This document shows, piece after piece, positions 8,822-17,535 of a DNA stretch of 64,000 bases. This DNA is from JAVDCA01 sp035293985 (lineage in GTDB: Bacteria > Pseudomonadota > Alphaproteobacteria > Rhizobiales > Xanthobacteraceae), in NCBI GenBank assembly GCA_035293985.1, contig DATGLS010000032.1, positions 248,001 to 312,000 on the forward strand. Direction: 5' to 3'. The notes beneath the pieces are model-generated. The model did not search any database. It was not told where the DNA came from and saw only the letters and a list, made by a program, of their open reading frames with translations. A program made the translations under genes and the position numbers. The first letter of the stretch is position 1. Each line of letters begins with the position of its first letter.

Positions 8822-9865
8822 CTACAACCTGATGCGCAGCAGGTGGGCGACCTCGCCGACGATGCCGCGGCGGAACAGCAGCACGCAGGCGACGAAGATC
8901 ACGCCTTGGAGCACGGTCACCCATTCGCCGAAGCCGGCGAGATAGTTCTCCATGCCGACGATGATCACAGCGCCGACCACGGGGCCGAAGATCGTGCCGA
9001 GCCCGCCGACCAGCGTCATCAGCACCACCTCGCCGGACATGCTCCAATGCACGTCGGTGAGGGACGCGAGCTGGAACACGATCGCCTTGGTGGCGCCGGC
9101 GAGGCCGGCGATGGTCGCCGAGAGCACGAAGGCGAGCAGCTTGTAGCGCTCGGTCTTGTAGCCGAGCGAGATCGCGCGCGGCTCGTTCTCGCGGATCGCC
9201 TTGAGCACCTCGCCGAACGGCGAATGGATGATGCGGTAGATGAGCAGGAAGCCGAAGAGGAAGACGACGACGACGGTGATGTACATCGCGGCTTCGTTGC
9301 GCAGATCGACGACGCCGAACAGGTATCCGCGCGGAACGCCCTGGATGCCATCCTCGCCGCCGGTGAAGCTCGCCTGCAGCGCGAAGAAGTACATCATCTG
9401 CGCCAGCGCGAGCGTGATCATCGCGAAATAGATGCCCTGGCGGCGGATCGCGAGCCAGCCGGCGACGAGCCCCAGCACCGCAGCGGCCGCGGTGCCGACC
9501 AGGATGGCGAGCTCCGGCGTCAACGGCGGCAGTGGAACGTCGAGCCACTCCCATATCCGCCACCCCACCGGATACGGCAGCTTGATCGTGCCCACCTTGG
9601 CCATGTGGGCCGCGATATAGCCGGCCCAACCGAAGAACAGCGCATGGCCGAACGAAAGAAGGCCGCCGTACCCGACCAGCAGGTTGAAGGCGCAGGCGAA
9701 CAGCGCAAAGCACAGCGCCTTCATCAGGAAGACCGGATAGACGAACGCCGGCGCGACGACGAGCACCAGCACAATGAGGGCGAAGGCGACGAGCTGCCCC
9801 CTGTCGTGCGCGACGTGCACGACCGGGGCCGCCGGATCGACCACGCGCTCCATCACGTCCTCCAT
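8822..9865 (-). CDS. livM: Branched-chain amino-acid-type ABC transporter permease LivM
   Basis: A 347-residue membrane permease with about ten hydrophobic segments. It contains the LivM signature region: LLVGYGGLLSFGHALFFGWAGY, then the EAA-like loop GEVLKAIRENEPRA. It starts at ATG 9865, whose A overlaps the livH stop (TGATG), so the two permeases are translationally coupled and form the channel together. A second ATG four codons in is possible. It is the last gene of the livGFKHM cluster. The real substrate could be an aromatic acid, amide or amino acid, because such systems are diverse. Confidence 0.92.
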   Translation of the reverse strand: MEDVMERVVDPAAPVVHVAHDRGQLVAFALIVLVLVVAPAFVYPVFLMKALCFALFACAFNLLVGYGGLLSFGHALFFGWAGYIAAHMAKVGTIKLPYPVGWRIWEWLDVPLPPLTPELAILVGTAAAAVLGLVAGWLAIRRQGIYFAMITLALAQMMYFFALQASFTGGEDGIQGVPRGYLFGVVDLRNEAAMYITVVVVFLFGFLLIYRIIHSPFGEVLKAIRENEPRAISLGYKTERYKLLAFVLSATIAGLAGATKAIVFQLASLTDVHWSMSGEVVLMTLVGGLGTIFGPVVGAVIIVGMENYLAGFGEWVTVLQGVIFVACVLLFRRGIVGEVAHLLRIRL

Positions 9866-10752
9866 CAGGTCCTGCGCCCGAACAGACCGGAGGGGCGCAC
9901 CAGCAGCACGATCGCCATGATGACGAAGATCACCGTGCTCGACGCCTCCGGATAGAACACCTTGGTCAGGCCCTCGATGATGCCGAGCCCGAAGCCGGTG
10001 ACGATGGCGCCCATGATCGAGCCCATGCCGCCGATCACCACCACGGCGAACACCACGATGATGATGTCCGAGCCCATCTGCGGGCTGACGTTGTAGATCG
10101 GCGCCGCCAGCACGCCCGCGAGCGCCGCCAACGCGACGCCGAAGCCGTAGGTGAGCGTGATCATGCGCGGCACGTTGATGCCGAAGGCACGCACCAGCGT
10201 CGGGTTCTCGGTCGCGGCGCGCAGGTACGAGCCGAGCTTGGTGCGCTCGATGATGAACCAGGTCGCGAGGCACACGACCAGCGAGACCGCGATCACCCAG
10301 CCGCGGTAATCCGGCAGATACATGAAGCCGAGGTTGTGGCCGTGGCTCAGCACCTCGGGAAGCTGATAGGGCTGCCCGGCCGATCCATACAAATGGTGGA
10401 AGAGCCCCTCGATGATGAGCGCGAGCCCGAAGGTGAGCAGCAGGCCGTAGAGGTGATCGAGCCGGTAGAGCCAGTGCAGAAACAGCCGCTCGATCGCGAT
10501 GCCGATCGCGCCGACGACCATCGGCGCGATGATGAGCGCCGCAAAGTACGGGACCTCGAGATACTTGAGCAGCAGGAAGGCCGCGAAGGCGCCCATCATG
10601 TATTGGGCGCCATGCGCGAAGTTGATGATGTTGAGCATACCGAAGATGACGGCGAGGCCGAGGCTCAACAGCGCGTAGAACGAGCCGTTGATCAGCCCGA
10701 GCAGCAACTGCCCGAACAGCACCTGCGACGGAATGCCGAAAATCTCGAACAT
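9865..10752 (-). CDS. livH: Branched-chain amino-acid-type ABC transporter permease LivH
   Basis: A 295-residue permease with eight or so membrane segments and the LivH hallmarks GLINGSFYALLSLGLAVIFG and NIINFAHGAQYMMGA. The EAA-like loop is LRAATENPTLVRAFGIN. It starts at ATG 10752, which gives a short leader before the first helix. It overlaps livM by one base. Between it and livK there is a 123-nt gap filled by the inverted repeat B1, so the permease genes may have weaker or separate expression. Confidence 0.92.
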   Translation of the reverse strand: MFEIFGIPSQVLFGQLLLGLINGSFYALLSLGLAVIFGMLNIINFAHGAQYMMGAFAAFLLLKYLEVPYFAALIIAPMVVGAIGIAIERLFLHWLYRLDHLYGLLLTFGLALIIEGLFHHLYGSAGQPYQLPEVLSHGHNLGFMYLPDYRGWVIAVSLVVCLATWFIIERTKLGSYLRAATENPTLVRAFGINVPRMITLTYGFGVALAALAGVLAAPIYNVSPQMGSDIIIVVFAVVVIGGMGSIMGAIVTGFGLGIIEGLTKVFYPEASSTVIFVIMAIVLLVRPSGLFGRRT

Positions 10753-10768
10753 CGCGCGCTCTTGTGCA

Positions 10769-10841
10769 AGCGAGTAGCGAATTGCGAGTAGCGAATAGTT
10801 GCGATCTCATTCGCTATTCGCCACTCGCTACTCGCCGTTCG
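10769..10841. repeat. Inverted intergenic repeat, family B copy 1
   Basis: Two arms built of the words GCGAGTAGCGAAT and ATTCGCTATTCGCCACTCGC face each other (about 10769-10798 and 10809-10841) and can form a long hairpin between livK and livH. Related sequence lies at 19905-19936 and 48447-48520. Confidence 0.75.
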
Positions 10842-10875
10842 CGCCCCGGCCCGAGTGTGGACAGAGGCGAAAACG

Positions 10876-12087
10876 TCAGTGGCTGGCGGTGACCAGCGGG
10901 CAGTTGTCGTCCTTCAGCGGACGGAACGCCTCGTCGGCCGGGATGGTGGCGCGCAGCTTGAAGAAGTCGCCCGGGTGCTTCGACTCGGCGGGCGTCTTCA
11001 CCTCGAACAGATAGGCCGGGTGGATCACGCGGCCGTCCTCGCGGACCTTGCCCTTGCCGAACAGGATGTCGTCCGTCGGCATCTCCTTCATCTTGTTGAC
11101 CACCGCCTTGCCGTCGCTCGCGTTCTTGAGCGCCGCGACCGCCTTGAGATAGTGCAGCACGGAGGAGTAGACGCCCGCGACTACCATGGTCGGCCACTTG
11201 TTCGGGCGCTCGGCCTGCCAGCGCTTGGTCCAGGCGCGGTTGGCGTCGTTCATGTCCCAGTACCAGGTCGAGGTCAGCACCAGGCCCTGCGCGGTCTTGA
11301 GGCCGAGCGCGTTCACGTCGGAGACGAACACGAGCAGGCCGGCGAAGTGCTGGCCACCGGCCGTGATGCCGAACTCGGCGCCCTGCTTGATCGAGTTGAT
11401 GGTGTCGCCGCCCGCATTGGCGAGGCCGATGATCTTCGCCTTCGAGGCCTGGGCCTGCAGCAGGTAGGACGAGAAGTCGGGGGTGTTGAGCGGGACTTTC
11501 ACGTCGCCGAGGACCTTGCCGCCGTTCGCGGTGACGACCGCCGCCGTGTCGCGCTCGAGCGCGTGGCCGAACGCATAGTCGGCGGTAATGAAGAACCAGG
11601 TGTCGCCGCCGGTCTTCACCAGCGCCTTGCCGGTGCCGTTGGCGAGCATCCAGGTATCGTACGTCCAGTGCACGTTGTTGGGCGAGCATTTCGTCCCGGT
11701 GAGATCGGACGAGGCGGCACCGGAGATCAGAAACACCTTGTTCTTCTCGCGGGTGACGTCGGCGACCGCGAGCGCGACGCTCGAGGTCGGCACGTCGACG
11801 ATGGCGTCGACGTGATCGACGTCGTACCATTGGCGCGCGATGTTGGAGCCGACGTCCGGCTTGTTCTGATGATCGGCGCTGACGATGTCGACCGTCATGC
11901 CGTGCGCGGCCGGGTCGAAATCCTGCACCGCCATCTTGGCGGCGACGATCGAGCCCGGCCCGCTCACGTCGGAATAGAGACTCGACATGTCGCTCAGCAC
12001 GCCGATCTTCACGTGCACTTGCTGCGCCTGCGCGCTGGCGCAGGCGAGCGCGGCGCCCAATGCCGCGAGACCCAACAGATGTCTCAT
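10876..12087 (-). CDS. livK: ABC transporter periplasmic substrate-binding protein LivK-like
   Basis: A 403-residue exported solute-binding protein of the type I (Leu/Ile/Val) fold. It starts at ATG 12087 behind AAGGAGGAAGACG, giving a signal peptide MRHLLGLAALGAALACASAQA with cleavage after AQA. Mature features include KIGVLSDMSSLYSDVSGPG near the N-terminus and a paired-Cys loop (TGTKCSPNN). It captures the ligand in the periplasm and hands it to LivHM. The ligand is not deducible. It lies between the ATPase and permease genes of the same cluster, 62 nt after livF. Confidence 0.92.
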   Translation of the reverse strand: MRHLLGLAALGAALACASAQAQQVHVKIGVLSDMSSLYSDVSGPGSIVAAKMAVQDFDPAAHGMTVDIVSADHQNKPDVGSNIARQWYDVDHVDAIVDVPTSSVALAVADVTREKNKVFLISGAASSDLTGTKCSPNNVHWTYDTWMLANGTGKALVKTGGDTWFFITADYAFGHALERDTAAVVTANGGKVLGDVKVPLNTPDFSSYLLQAQASKAKIIGLANAGGDTINSIKQGAEFGITAGGQHFAGLLVFVSDVNALGLKTAQGLVLTSTWYWDMNDANRAWTKRWQAERPNKWPTMVVAGVYSSVLHYLKAVAALKNASDGKAVVNKMKEMPTDDILFGKGKVREDGRVIHPAYLFEVKTPAESKHPGDFFKLRATIPADEAFRPLKDDNCPLVTASH

Positions 12088-12149
12088 CGTCTTCCTCCTT
12101 CTCTCATGTTCGCGCCTTATAGGACGCCTGTTCACAAACATTCCCCGTA

Positions 12150-12864
<715 letters not shown>

Positions 12865-12872
<8 letters not shown>

Positions 12873-13650
12873 GGACCGCCTCGTGGCCTGCTTCCTGGCC
12901 CACTCCGAGATAGGCCTCGCGCACCTCCGGGTTCGCCGACACGGTCGCGTAGTCACCCTCGGCGAGCACGCGGCCGCGGGTGAGCACCGTGATGCGGTCG
13001 CACAGGTCGGCGACCACGCTGAGGTTGTGCTCGACCATCAGCACCGTGCGGTTGGCGGCGACCGCCTTGATCAGGGCGGCGACGCGGCCGATGTCCTCAT
13101 GCCCCATGCCGGCGGTCGGCTCGTCGAGCAGCAGCATCTCGGGATCGAGCGCGAGCGTGGTCGCGATCTCGAGCGCGCGCTTCCTGCCATAGGGCAGCTC
13201 GACGGCGGTCAGGTGCGCCCACTGGGCAAGACCTACGTCGGTGATCAGCGCCATGGCGCGCGCGTTGAACTGGTCGAGCACCTTGGTCGAGTGCCAGAAA
13301 TCGAACGAGCTGCCGCGCCGGCGCTGGAGCGCGATGCGCACGTTCTCGAGCACGGTGAGATGGGGAAACACCGCGGAAATCTGGAACGACCGCACCAAGC
13401 CGAGCCGCGCCACGTCGGCCGGCGCGAGCGACGTGATGTCATGGCCGTTGTAGACGATGCGACCGCGCGTCGGCTGCAGAAACTTGGTGAGCAGGTTGAA
13501 GCAGGTGGTCTTGCCGGCGCCGTTCGGACCGATCAGCGCATGGATGGTGCCGCGTGCGACCCGCAGCGCGACGCCGCGCACGGCCATGAAGCCGGCAAAC
13601 TCCTTGGTGAGATCCTCGGTTTCGAGGATCGCGTCGCTACCCGCCGACAA
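12865..13650 (-). CDS. livG: Branched-chain amino-acid-type ABC transporter ATPase LivG (TTG start)
   Basis: A 261-residue ABC ATPase. P-loop GPNGAGKTT, the LivG-type helical insert (RRRGSSFDFWHSTKVLDQFN), signature-region LPYGRKRALEIATTLA, Walker B LLLDEPTAG and switch VEHNL are all visible. I place the start at TTG 13650 because GAGGGG lies seven bases upstream and the protein then opens SAGSDAILETEDLTKEF, as family members do. An ATG at 13758 would add 36 atypical residues. It is the first gene of the liv cluster and has a 450-nt upstream gap. Confidence 0.88.
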
Positions 13651-14099
13651 TGACGTTCCCCTCGCCCCGCGCTCATTTTTGGCTACGGGGATCTCGCCTG
13701 TGCCCCCGACCGGGCCCGACGATGAGCGAGCGGTAGCATCGCGGCATGGCAGCCACAATACGACCTAGGGCTTGGGATCGGGCCTGGGGTTGCGGGCGAT
13801 TGTCGCGGAAGCGGAGCGCGCGGCCGGGAGCCCAAAAGGGGGCCCGCCCGGCGGTGGGGGGAACCGGCCGGGCGGGGGGTCGGATCGACGCGAGGGGTGG
13901 AAGGGGGGCGCGCGCGCCGATCTGAACTTGGGGGCGTCAGCTCGTCGCTGACATACGTAAGTCGTGAAGACGGGACGAAAGGTTCATGCCGGTTCGAAGA
14001 ATCTTCGAACTTTTTTGCGAAAAATCAAAATCCTTACTTTCCAATGACTTAAGTTTCGACGTGCAGAACCGATACTAACATTCTTGGGCCACGGCCGGG
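13651..14099. other. Gap between livG and subtilase genes
   Basis: About 450 nt without a convincing gene. The first part is the livG leader; 13800-13920 is extremely G-rich on the plus strand with many GGGG runs. From 13960 on it is AT-richer and contains a perfect palindrome plus T-run (separate entry). Both flanking genes are on the minus strand. Confidence 0.6.
13992..14016 (+). terminator. Orphan plus-strand Rho-independent terminator
   Basis: The perfect palindrome GTTCGAAGAATCTTCGAAC (13992-14010) is followed at once by six T on the plus strand. Folded it gives a seven-pair stem with a five-base loop. No plus-strand gene precedes it within the gap, and the minus-strand reading has no T-run, so it may end an unannotated small RNA or be a palindromic operator. 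Confidence 0.6.
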
Positions 14100-15614
14100 T
14101 CAGCGCGACGGCACCTGCAATGCCGAATCCGTCGCGGCAGGCGCAACGGCGCTGACGGCCTGGAAGGCGTCCATCAGGCCCGCACCGACCAGGTCGTCGC
14201 GCGCCTTTTGCTGCCCGAGATGACGGGCGGTCTTCTCGAGCACCTTGGCGACGGCGTCCGGGGTTAGGTTCGGATCGCGCTGGATCAGCAGCGCCGCGAC
14301 GCCGCTCACGAACGCGGCCGAGAACGAGGTGCCGGATTCCATCTTGTAGGCGTTGCCCGGGTTAGCGACCAGGATGTCGACGCCGGGCGCCGCGATCGCG
14401 ACCTGGCGGCCGCGATTGGCGAGGGCGAAGAGGTGGTCGTCGTAATCGGTCGCGGTGACGCCGATGACGTGCGGATCGGCGGCCGGCCACAGCGGCGGCG
14501 ACTTCGGTCCGGCATTGCCGGTCGCAGCCACCAGGACGACGTGGTGCACCTCCGCCGCCGCCTTGAGCGCGCGCTCGAGCGCCGGATCGGACGGTCCCGC
14601 AAAGCTCATGTTGACCACCCGGGCGTGCTCGCCCACCGCCCAGTCGAGCGACGCGATGATGCTCACCGTCGAGCCTTGGGTCGTGCTGAAGGCACGCGCC
14701 GCGAGGATGCGCACCGCCGGCGCCGCGCCGCTGAGATGACCGTGGCCGGCGATGATGCCGGCAATCGAGGTGCCGTGGCTGTGCGGCCCCTCGGGCGAGT
14801 TCAGGGCATCGAAGCTCTTCTCGACCACGCCGGCGAGCGCCGGGTGGGTCGTGTCGATGCCGGAGTCGATGACCGCCACCCGAACATTGTCGCCGAGCGC
14901 GAGGCGATGCGCCTCATCGAGGTGAAGCTTTTCGACGGCATATTGGCTCGGGTCGGGCGCCTCGGCGGCGGCTGCGGCGGTGGTCGTCCCCTGCACGAGA
15001 CCGAACAGATAGTTCGGCTGCGACCGCGTGAGCCCGGCGGCATTGAGGGCGCGGATTTTCGCCGTCACGGTGCCACGGTCGGTGATGCGGACGAGATGGA
15101 ATGTAGTGTTGATGAGGGGGATGCGCCGCGTCTCGATCGAGATCAGGTGCAGGCGGTTGAGCAGTGCCTTGAACCGCTGGTCGGACAGGTTTCCGGTGAT
15201 CTCGATTATGACCTGGTCGGGGACGTAGCGGTGCTCGTTGGGCGGGGGCACGCCCTCATCGAGGTTGCGGCGGGTCAGCGTCTGCGTCTTGCGCGTGGTG
15301 GTGCGCGTGCCGGGGTTGTGGTTGCCGCTCGCGTTGTTTCCGTTGTTGTTGCCGCCGGGGTTGCTCACGCCATTGCCGCCGCCACGCGGGGGGCCGTGGA
15401 ACGAGGGATCGAACCGCGGTCCGACCGAGTTGATGGTCGGGGCGCGCGGCCCGATCGAGGGTGCGATGTGCGGGCCGATATCCGCCCCCAGGAAGGCCGC
15501 CTGGGCAACGCCGCCGATCAGGAGGAATGGAAGGAAGGCCGCAACCCAGCGCGCGCCTCGCGCGAACGCTCGGCGCGCCCCCGTGCGGGCAAAACGGACG
15601 GACTCATGGCACAT
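14100..15614 (-). CDS. Exported subtilisin-like serine protease (S8)
   Basis: A 504-residue protein beginning at ATG 15614 behind GGAGGCTAGACT. Residues 20-40 are a signal peptide or anchor (WVAAFLPFLLIGGVAQAA). Residues 45-125 are low-complexity Gly/Asn/Pro-rich, and 130-205 resemble an I9-type propeptide (VPDQVIIEITGNLSDQRFKALL). The protease domain has Asp250 (VIDSGID), His280 (SHGTSIAG), oxyanion Asn367 (ATGNAGP) and nucleophile Ser430 (SGTSFSAA). It should act in the periplasm or on the cell surface. It lies next to the sigma/anti-sigma pair on the same strand but behind a terminator, so it probably has its own promoter. Confidence 0.9.
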   Translation of the reverse strand: MCHESVRFARTGARRAFARGARWVAAFLPFLLIGGVAQAAFLGADIGPHIAPSIGPRAPTINSVGPRFDPSFHGPPRGGGNGVSNPGGNNNGNNASGNHNPGTRTTTRKTQTLTRRNLDEGVPPPNEHRYVPDQVIIEITGNLSDQRFKALLNRLHLISIETRRIPLINTTFHLVRITDRGTVTAKIRALNAAGLTRSQPNYLFGLVQGTTTAAAAAEAPDPSQYAVEKLHLDEAHRLALGDNVRVAVIDSGIDTTHPALAGVVEKSFDALNSPEGPHSHGTSIAGIIAGHGHLSGAAPAVRILAARAFSTTQGSTVSIIASLDWAVGEHARVVNMSFAGPSDPALERALKAAAEVHHVVLVAATGNAGPKSPPLWPAADPHVIGVTATDYDDHLFALANRGRQVAIAAPGVDILVANPGNAYKMESGTSFSAAFVSGVAALLIQRDPNLTPDAVAKVLEKTARHLGQQKARDDLVGAGLMDAFQAVSAVAPAATDSALQVPSR

Positions 15615-15716
15615 AGTCTAGCCTCCGATCCACCCGGCTCGATTTTCGCCGCTTTGGTGACGGATTCAAGGCGTTTGCCGCGTTTACCGGGCGACGCCGA
15701 ACGAGGGCGGGCAGCG

Positions 15717-15752
15717 CAAAAATGACTGTGGCCGGGCGCCGCCCGGCCACAG
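15717..15752 (-). terminator. Rho-independent terminator after the anti-sigma gene
   Basis: Twelve-pair stem (15726-15737 with 15741-15752, CTGTGGCCGGGC and its complement) with a three-base loop; reading the minus strand it is followed by TCATTTTT. It lies 30 nt after the anti-sigma stop codon and separates that operon from the subtilase gene. Confidence 0.85.
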
Positions 15753-15781
15753 ATCGGATGGTTTGCGGTCGCTCAGGCCGA

Positions 15782-16468
15782 TCAATTGCCGACTTCGAGC
15801 TCGGAGCGGACGATATTGCGGTTCTCGGTCATCACTTTCTTCAGGCGGGCGATCTCGTCCGTGGGCTTGCCGTCCGCTTCGAAGCGCACCTGATAGGTCG
15901 AGCCGCCCTTCGGGCCGTCGACGATCCTGCCCTTGTTGGTGTGCAGGAAGTTGGTCAGCTGCTCGGTGGTGATCTGCGGCGAGAAGATCATGAAGAAATC
16001 GACGCTCTTGACCTTCGCGTTCGGGTCGATCGAGGCGAGCTCAGACGTGCGCGTCGGCTTGTTGATGACCAAGTCACCAATCACGCCGGCCTGCAGCAGG
16101 ATCACCAGGGCGGCGACGCCGCTCGCGTAAGCGAGCGTGCGGGGCGCGAAGGCCGAAAGGAACTCCGCCACCTTGGTGCGCAGGTCGAAGGCGAAGCCCG
16201 GCCTGCGCTTGGTCGCGCCCTCGGCGTCGATCGCGGCAAACAGCTTCTCCATCGCGCGCGCCGACGGGGCGCCGAGGCTCTCGTTGAGGTGGATCGTCTC
16301 GCCCAGCTCCTCGCGCACCAGCTCGAAGCGGCGCGCAAGCTCCTGGTCGCCCGCGAGCGCCCGCTCGACGCGCTCGGCGTCGCGGCGGCTCAGCGTGCCG
16401 GCGGCATGCCACGGCAGGAGGCTCTCGATCTCCTCGCGGTCATCCACCTTTTCGCTCATCTGGTTCAT
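15782..16468 (-). CDS. Membrane anti-sigma factor (zinc-less)
   Basis: A 228-residue single-pass protein whose ATG at 16468 overlaps the sigma-factor stop. The cytoplasmic part (1-110) opens with the anti-sigma-type motif LLPWHAAGTLS (18-28), but the Cys ligands of zinc-binding anti-sigma factors are absent. A membrane helix spans about 111-134. The last 90 residues would lie in the periplasm (FFMIFSPQITTEQLTNFLH). By analogy it binds and silences the sigma factor until a signal frees it. The start is set by the ATGA overlap; the longer open frame is antisense read-through. Confidence 0.85.
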   Translation of the reverse strand: MNQMSEKVDDREEIESLLPWHAAGTLSRRDAERVERALAGDQELARRFELVREELGETIHLNESLGAPSARAMEKLFAAIDAEGATKRRPGFAFDLRTKVAEFLSAFAPRTLAYASGVAALVILLQAGVIGDLVINKPTRTSELASIDPNAKVKSVDFFMIFSPQITTEQLTNFLHTNKGRIVDGPKGGSTYQVRFEADGKPTDEIARLKKVMTENRNIVRSELEVGN

Positions 16469-17034
16469 GGCCAACCTCTTTCGACTCCAGCTGCCTGCAG
16501 CAGCTCCGCCAGCTTCTTGCGCGCGTAGAACATCCGCGTTTTCACGGTGTTCTCGGGGATACCGACGATCTCGGCCACTTCCTCCACGGACTTCTCGTGG
16601 TAGTAGACCAGATCGATGATTTCCCTGTGTTCCGGCGAGAGCTTCTCCAGGCACTGCCGCAACACCGCACTCTTGTCCTTCTTCTCCAGCGTGACCTCGG
16701 GATTGTCGGACGTATCCTCGATGGTCTCCGCGGTCTCGTCGTCCAGCTCCTCATCCGGCTTCTTCCGCAGAGCCGACAACGCCTTGAACCGGGCGATGGC
16801 CAGCATCCAGGTCGATACCGCACTGCGTCCCTCGAACTTGTCAGCCTGGCGCCACACGTCCAGGAACACGTCACTGATCAAGTCTTCGGCTACCGTAGGA
16901 TTCCCCACGAGACGCAGTACGAACCGGTACACGCGCACATGATGCCGGGCGAACAGCACCTGCATCGCGAGCCGATCGCCTTTAGCGATCCTGCCGATCA
17001 GGACTTCATCCGAGGTCGCCTGGTTCGCGCTCAA
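16465..17034 (-). CDS. ECF-type RNA polymerase sigma factor (TTG start)
   Basis: A 189-residue group IV sigma factor. Region 2 is visible at about residues 20-90 (FARHHVRVYRFVLRLVG, AEDLISDVFLDVWRQ, ISTWMLAIARF-like) and region 4 at 120-180 (LSPEHREIIDLVYYHEKSVEEVAEIVGIPENTVKTRMFYARKKL in outline). TTG 17034 is taken as start because an in-frame TGA lies twelve bases upstream and no ATG precedes region 2. A GAACC word sits in the upstream leader, as in many autoregulated ECF promoters, but I could not place a firm -10. It is co-transcribed with its anti-sigma gene. Confidence 0.92.
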   Translation of the reverse strand: MSANQATSDEVLIGRIAKGDRLAMQVLFARHHVRVYRFVLRLVGNPTVAEDLISDVFLDVWRQADKFEGRSAVSTWMLAIARFKALSALRKKPDEELDDETAETIEDTSDNPEVTLEKKDKSAVLRQCLEKLSPEHREIIDLVYYHEKSVEEVAEIVGIPENTVKTRMFYARKKLAELLQAAGVERGWP

Positions 17035-17535
17035 CGGTTCGGCTCACGAAGTTAGTCGCAGGGGTCTGGACGGAGGTTCAAACACATGGACAAGAGTTTA
17101 GGAGGATTTCGTCTGTATCAAAATACCGTGCAGGCACCCTCCTCTGGCCTGCAGGTCACTGGCGGGTTATGGCTCGTTGGCCCGAACCACCGACACTAAA
17201 ATGCCCCCGAAACCCTTTGTTCCGCAAGCATTTCCGCGTCGAGGCAGAACCGATTGGGCCTTTACCAACTAACTCCATCAATCAACACATGGAATTCGAC
17301 CACCCCACATGCCGGCCACCGTGGCAAAGATGCAACATGGCGACAGGAATGCGCCAAATGTCGATCCCGCGGCCGCAGAATCGGCCCGCGACGCATGAAC
17401 CCCGGCGGCTGCCATGAACACCGACCCGGATTTGACCCTCTGTGTCGGGCCAATCACCGCGGAGGTTCGACCGGCCGCGGACGGCAGCGGCAAATAATCG
17501 GCACTGATAACCACTTGGCTTGAAGGACAGGAATC
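17035..17535. other. 500-nt divergent gap between sigma factor and hydroxylase genes
   Basis: No convincing coding sequence, RNA or repeat was recognised. It must carry the promoters of the divergent sigma-factor and molybdopterin-subunit genes. Composition is a little less GC-rich than the flanks. Confidence 0.5.
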
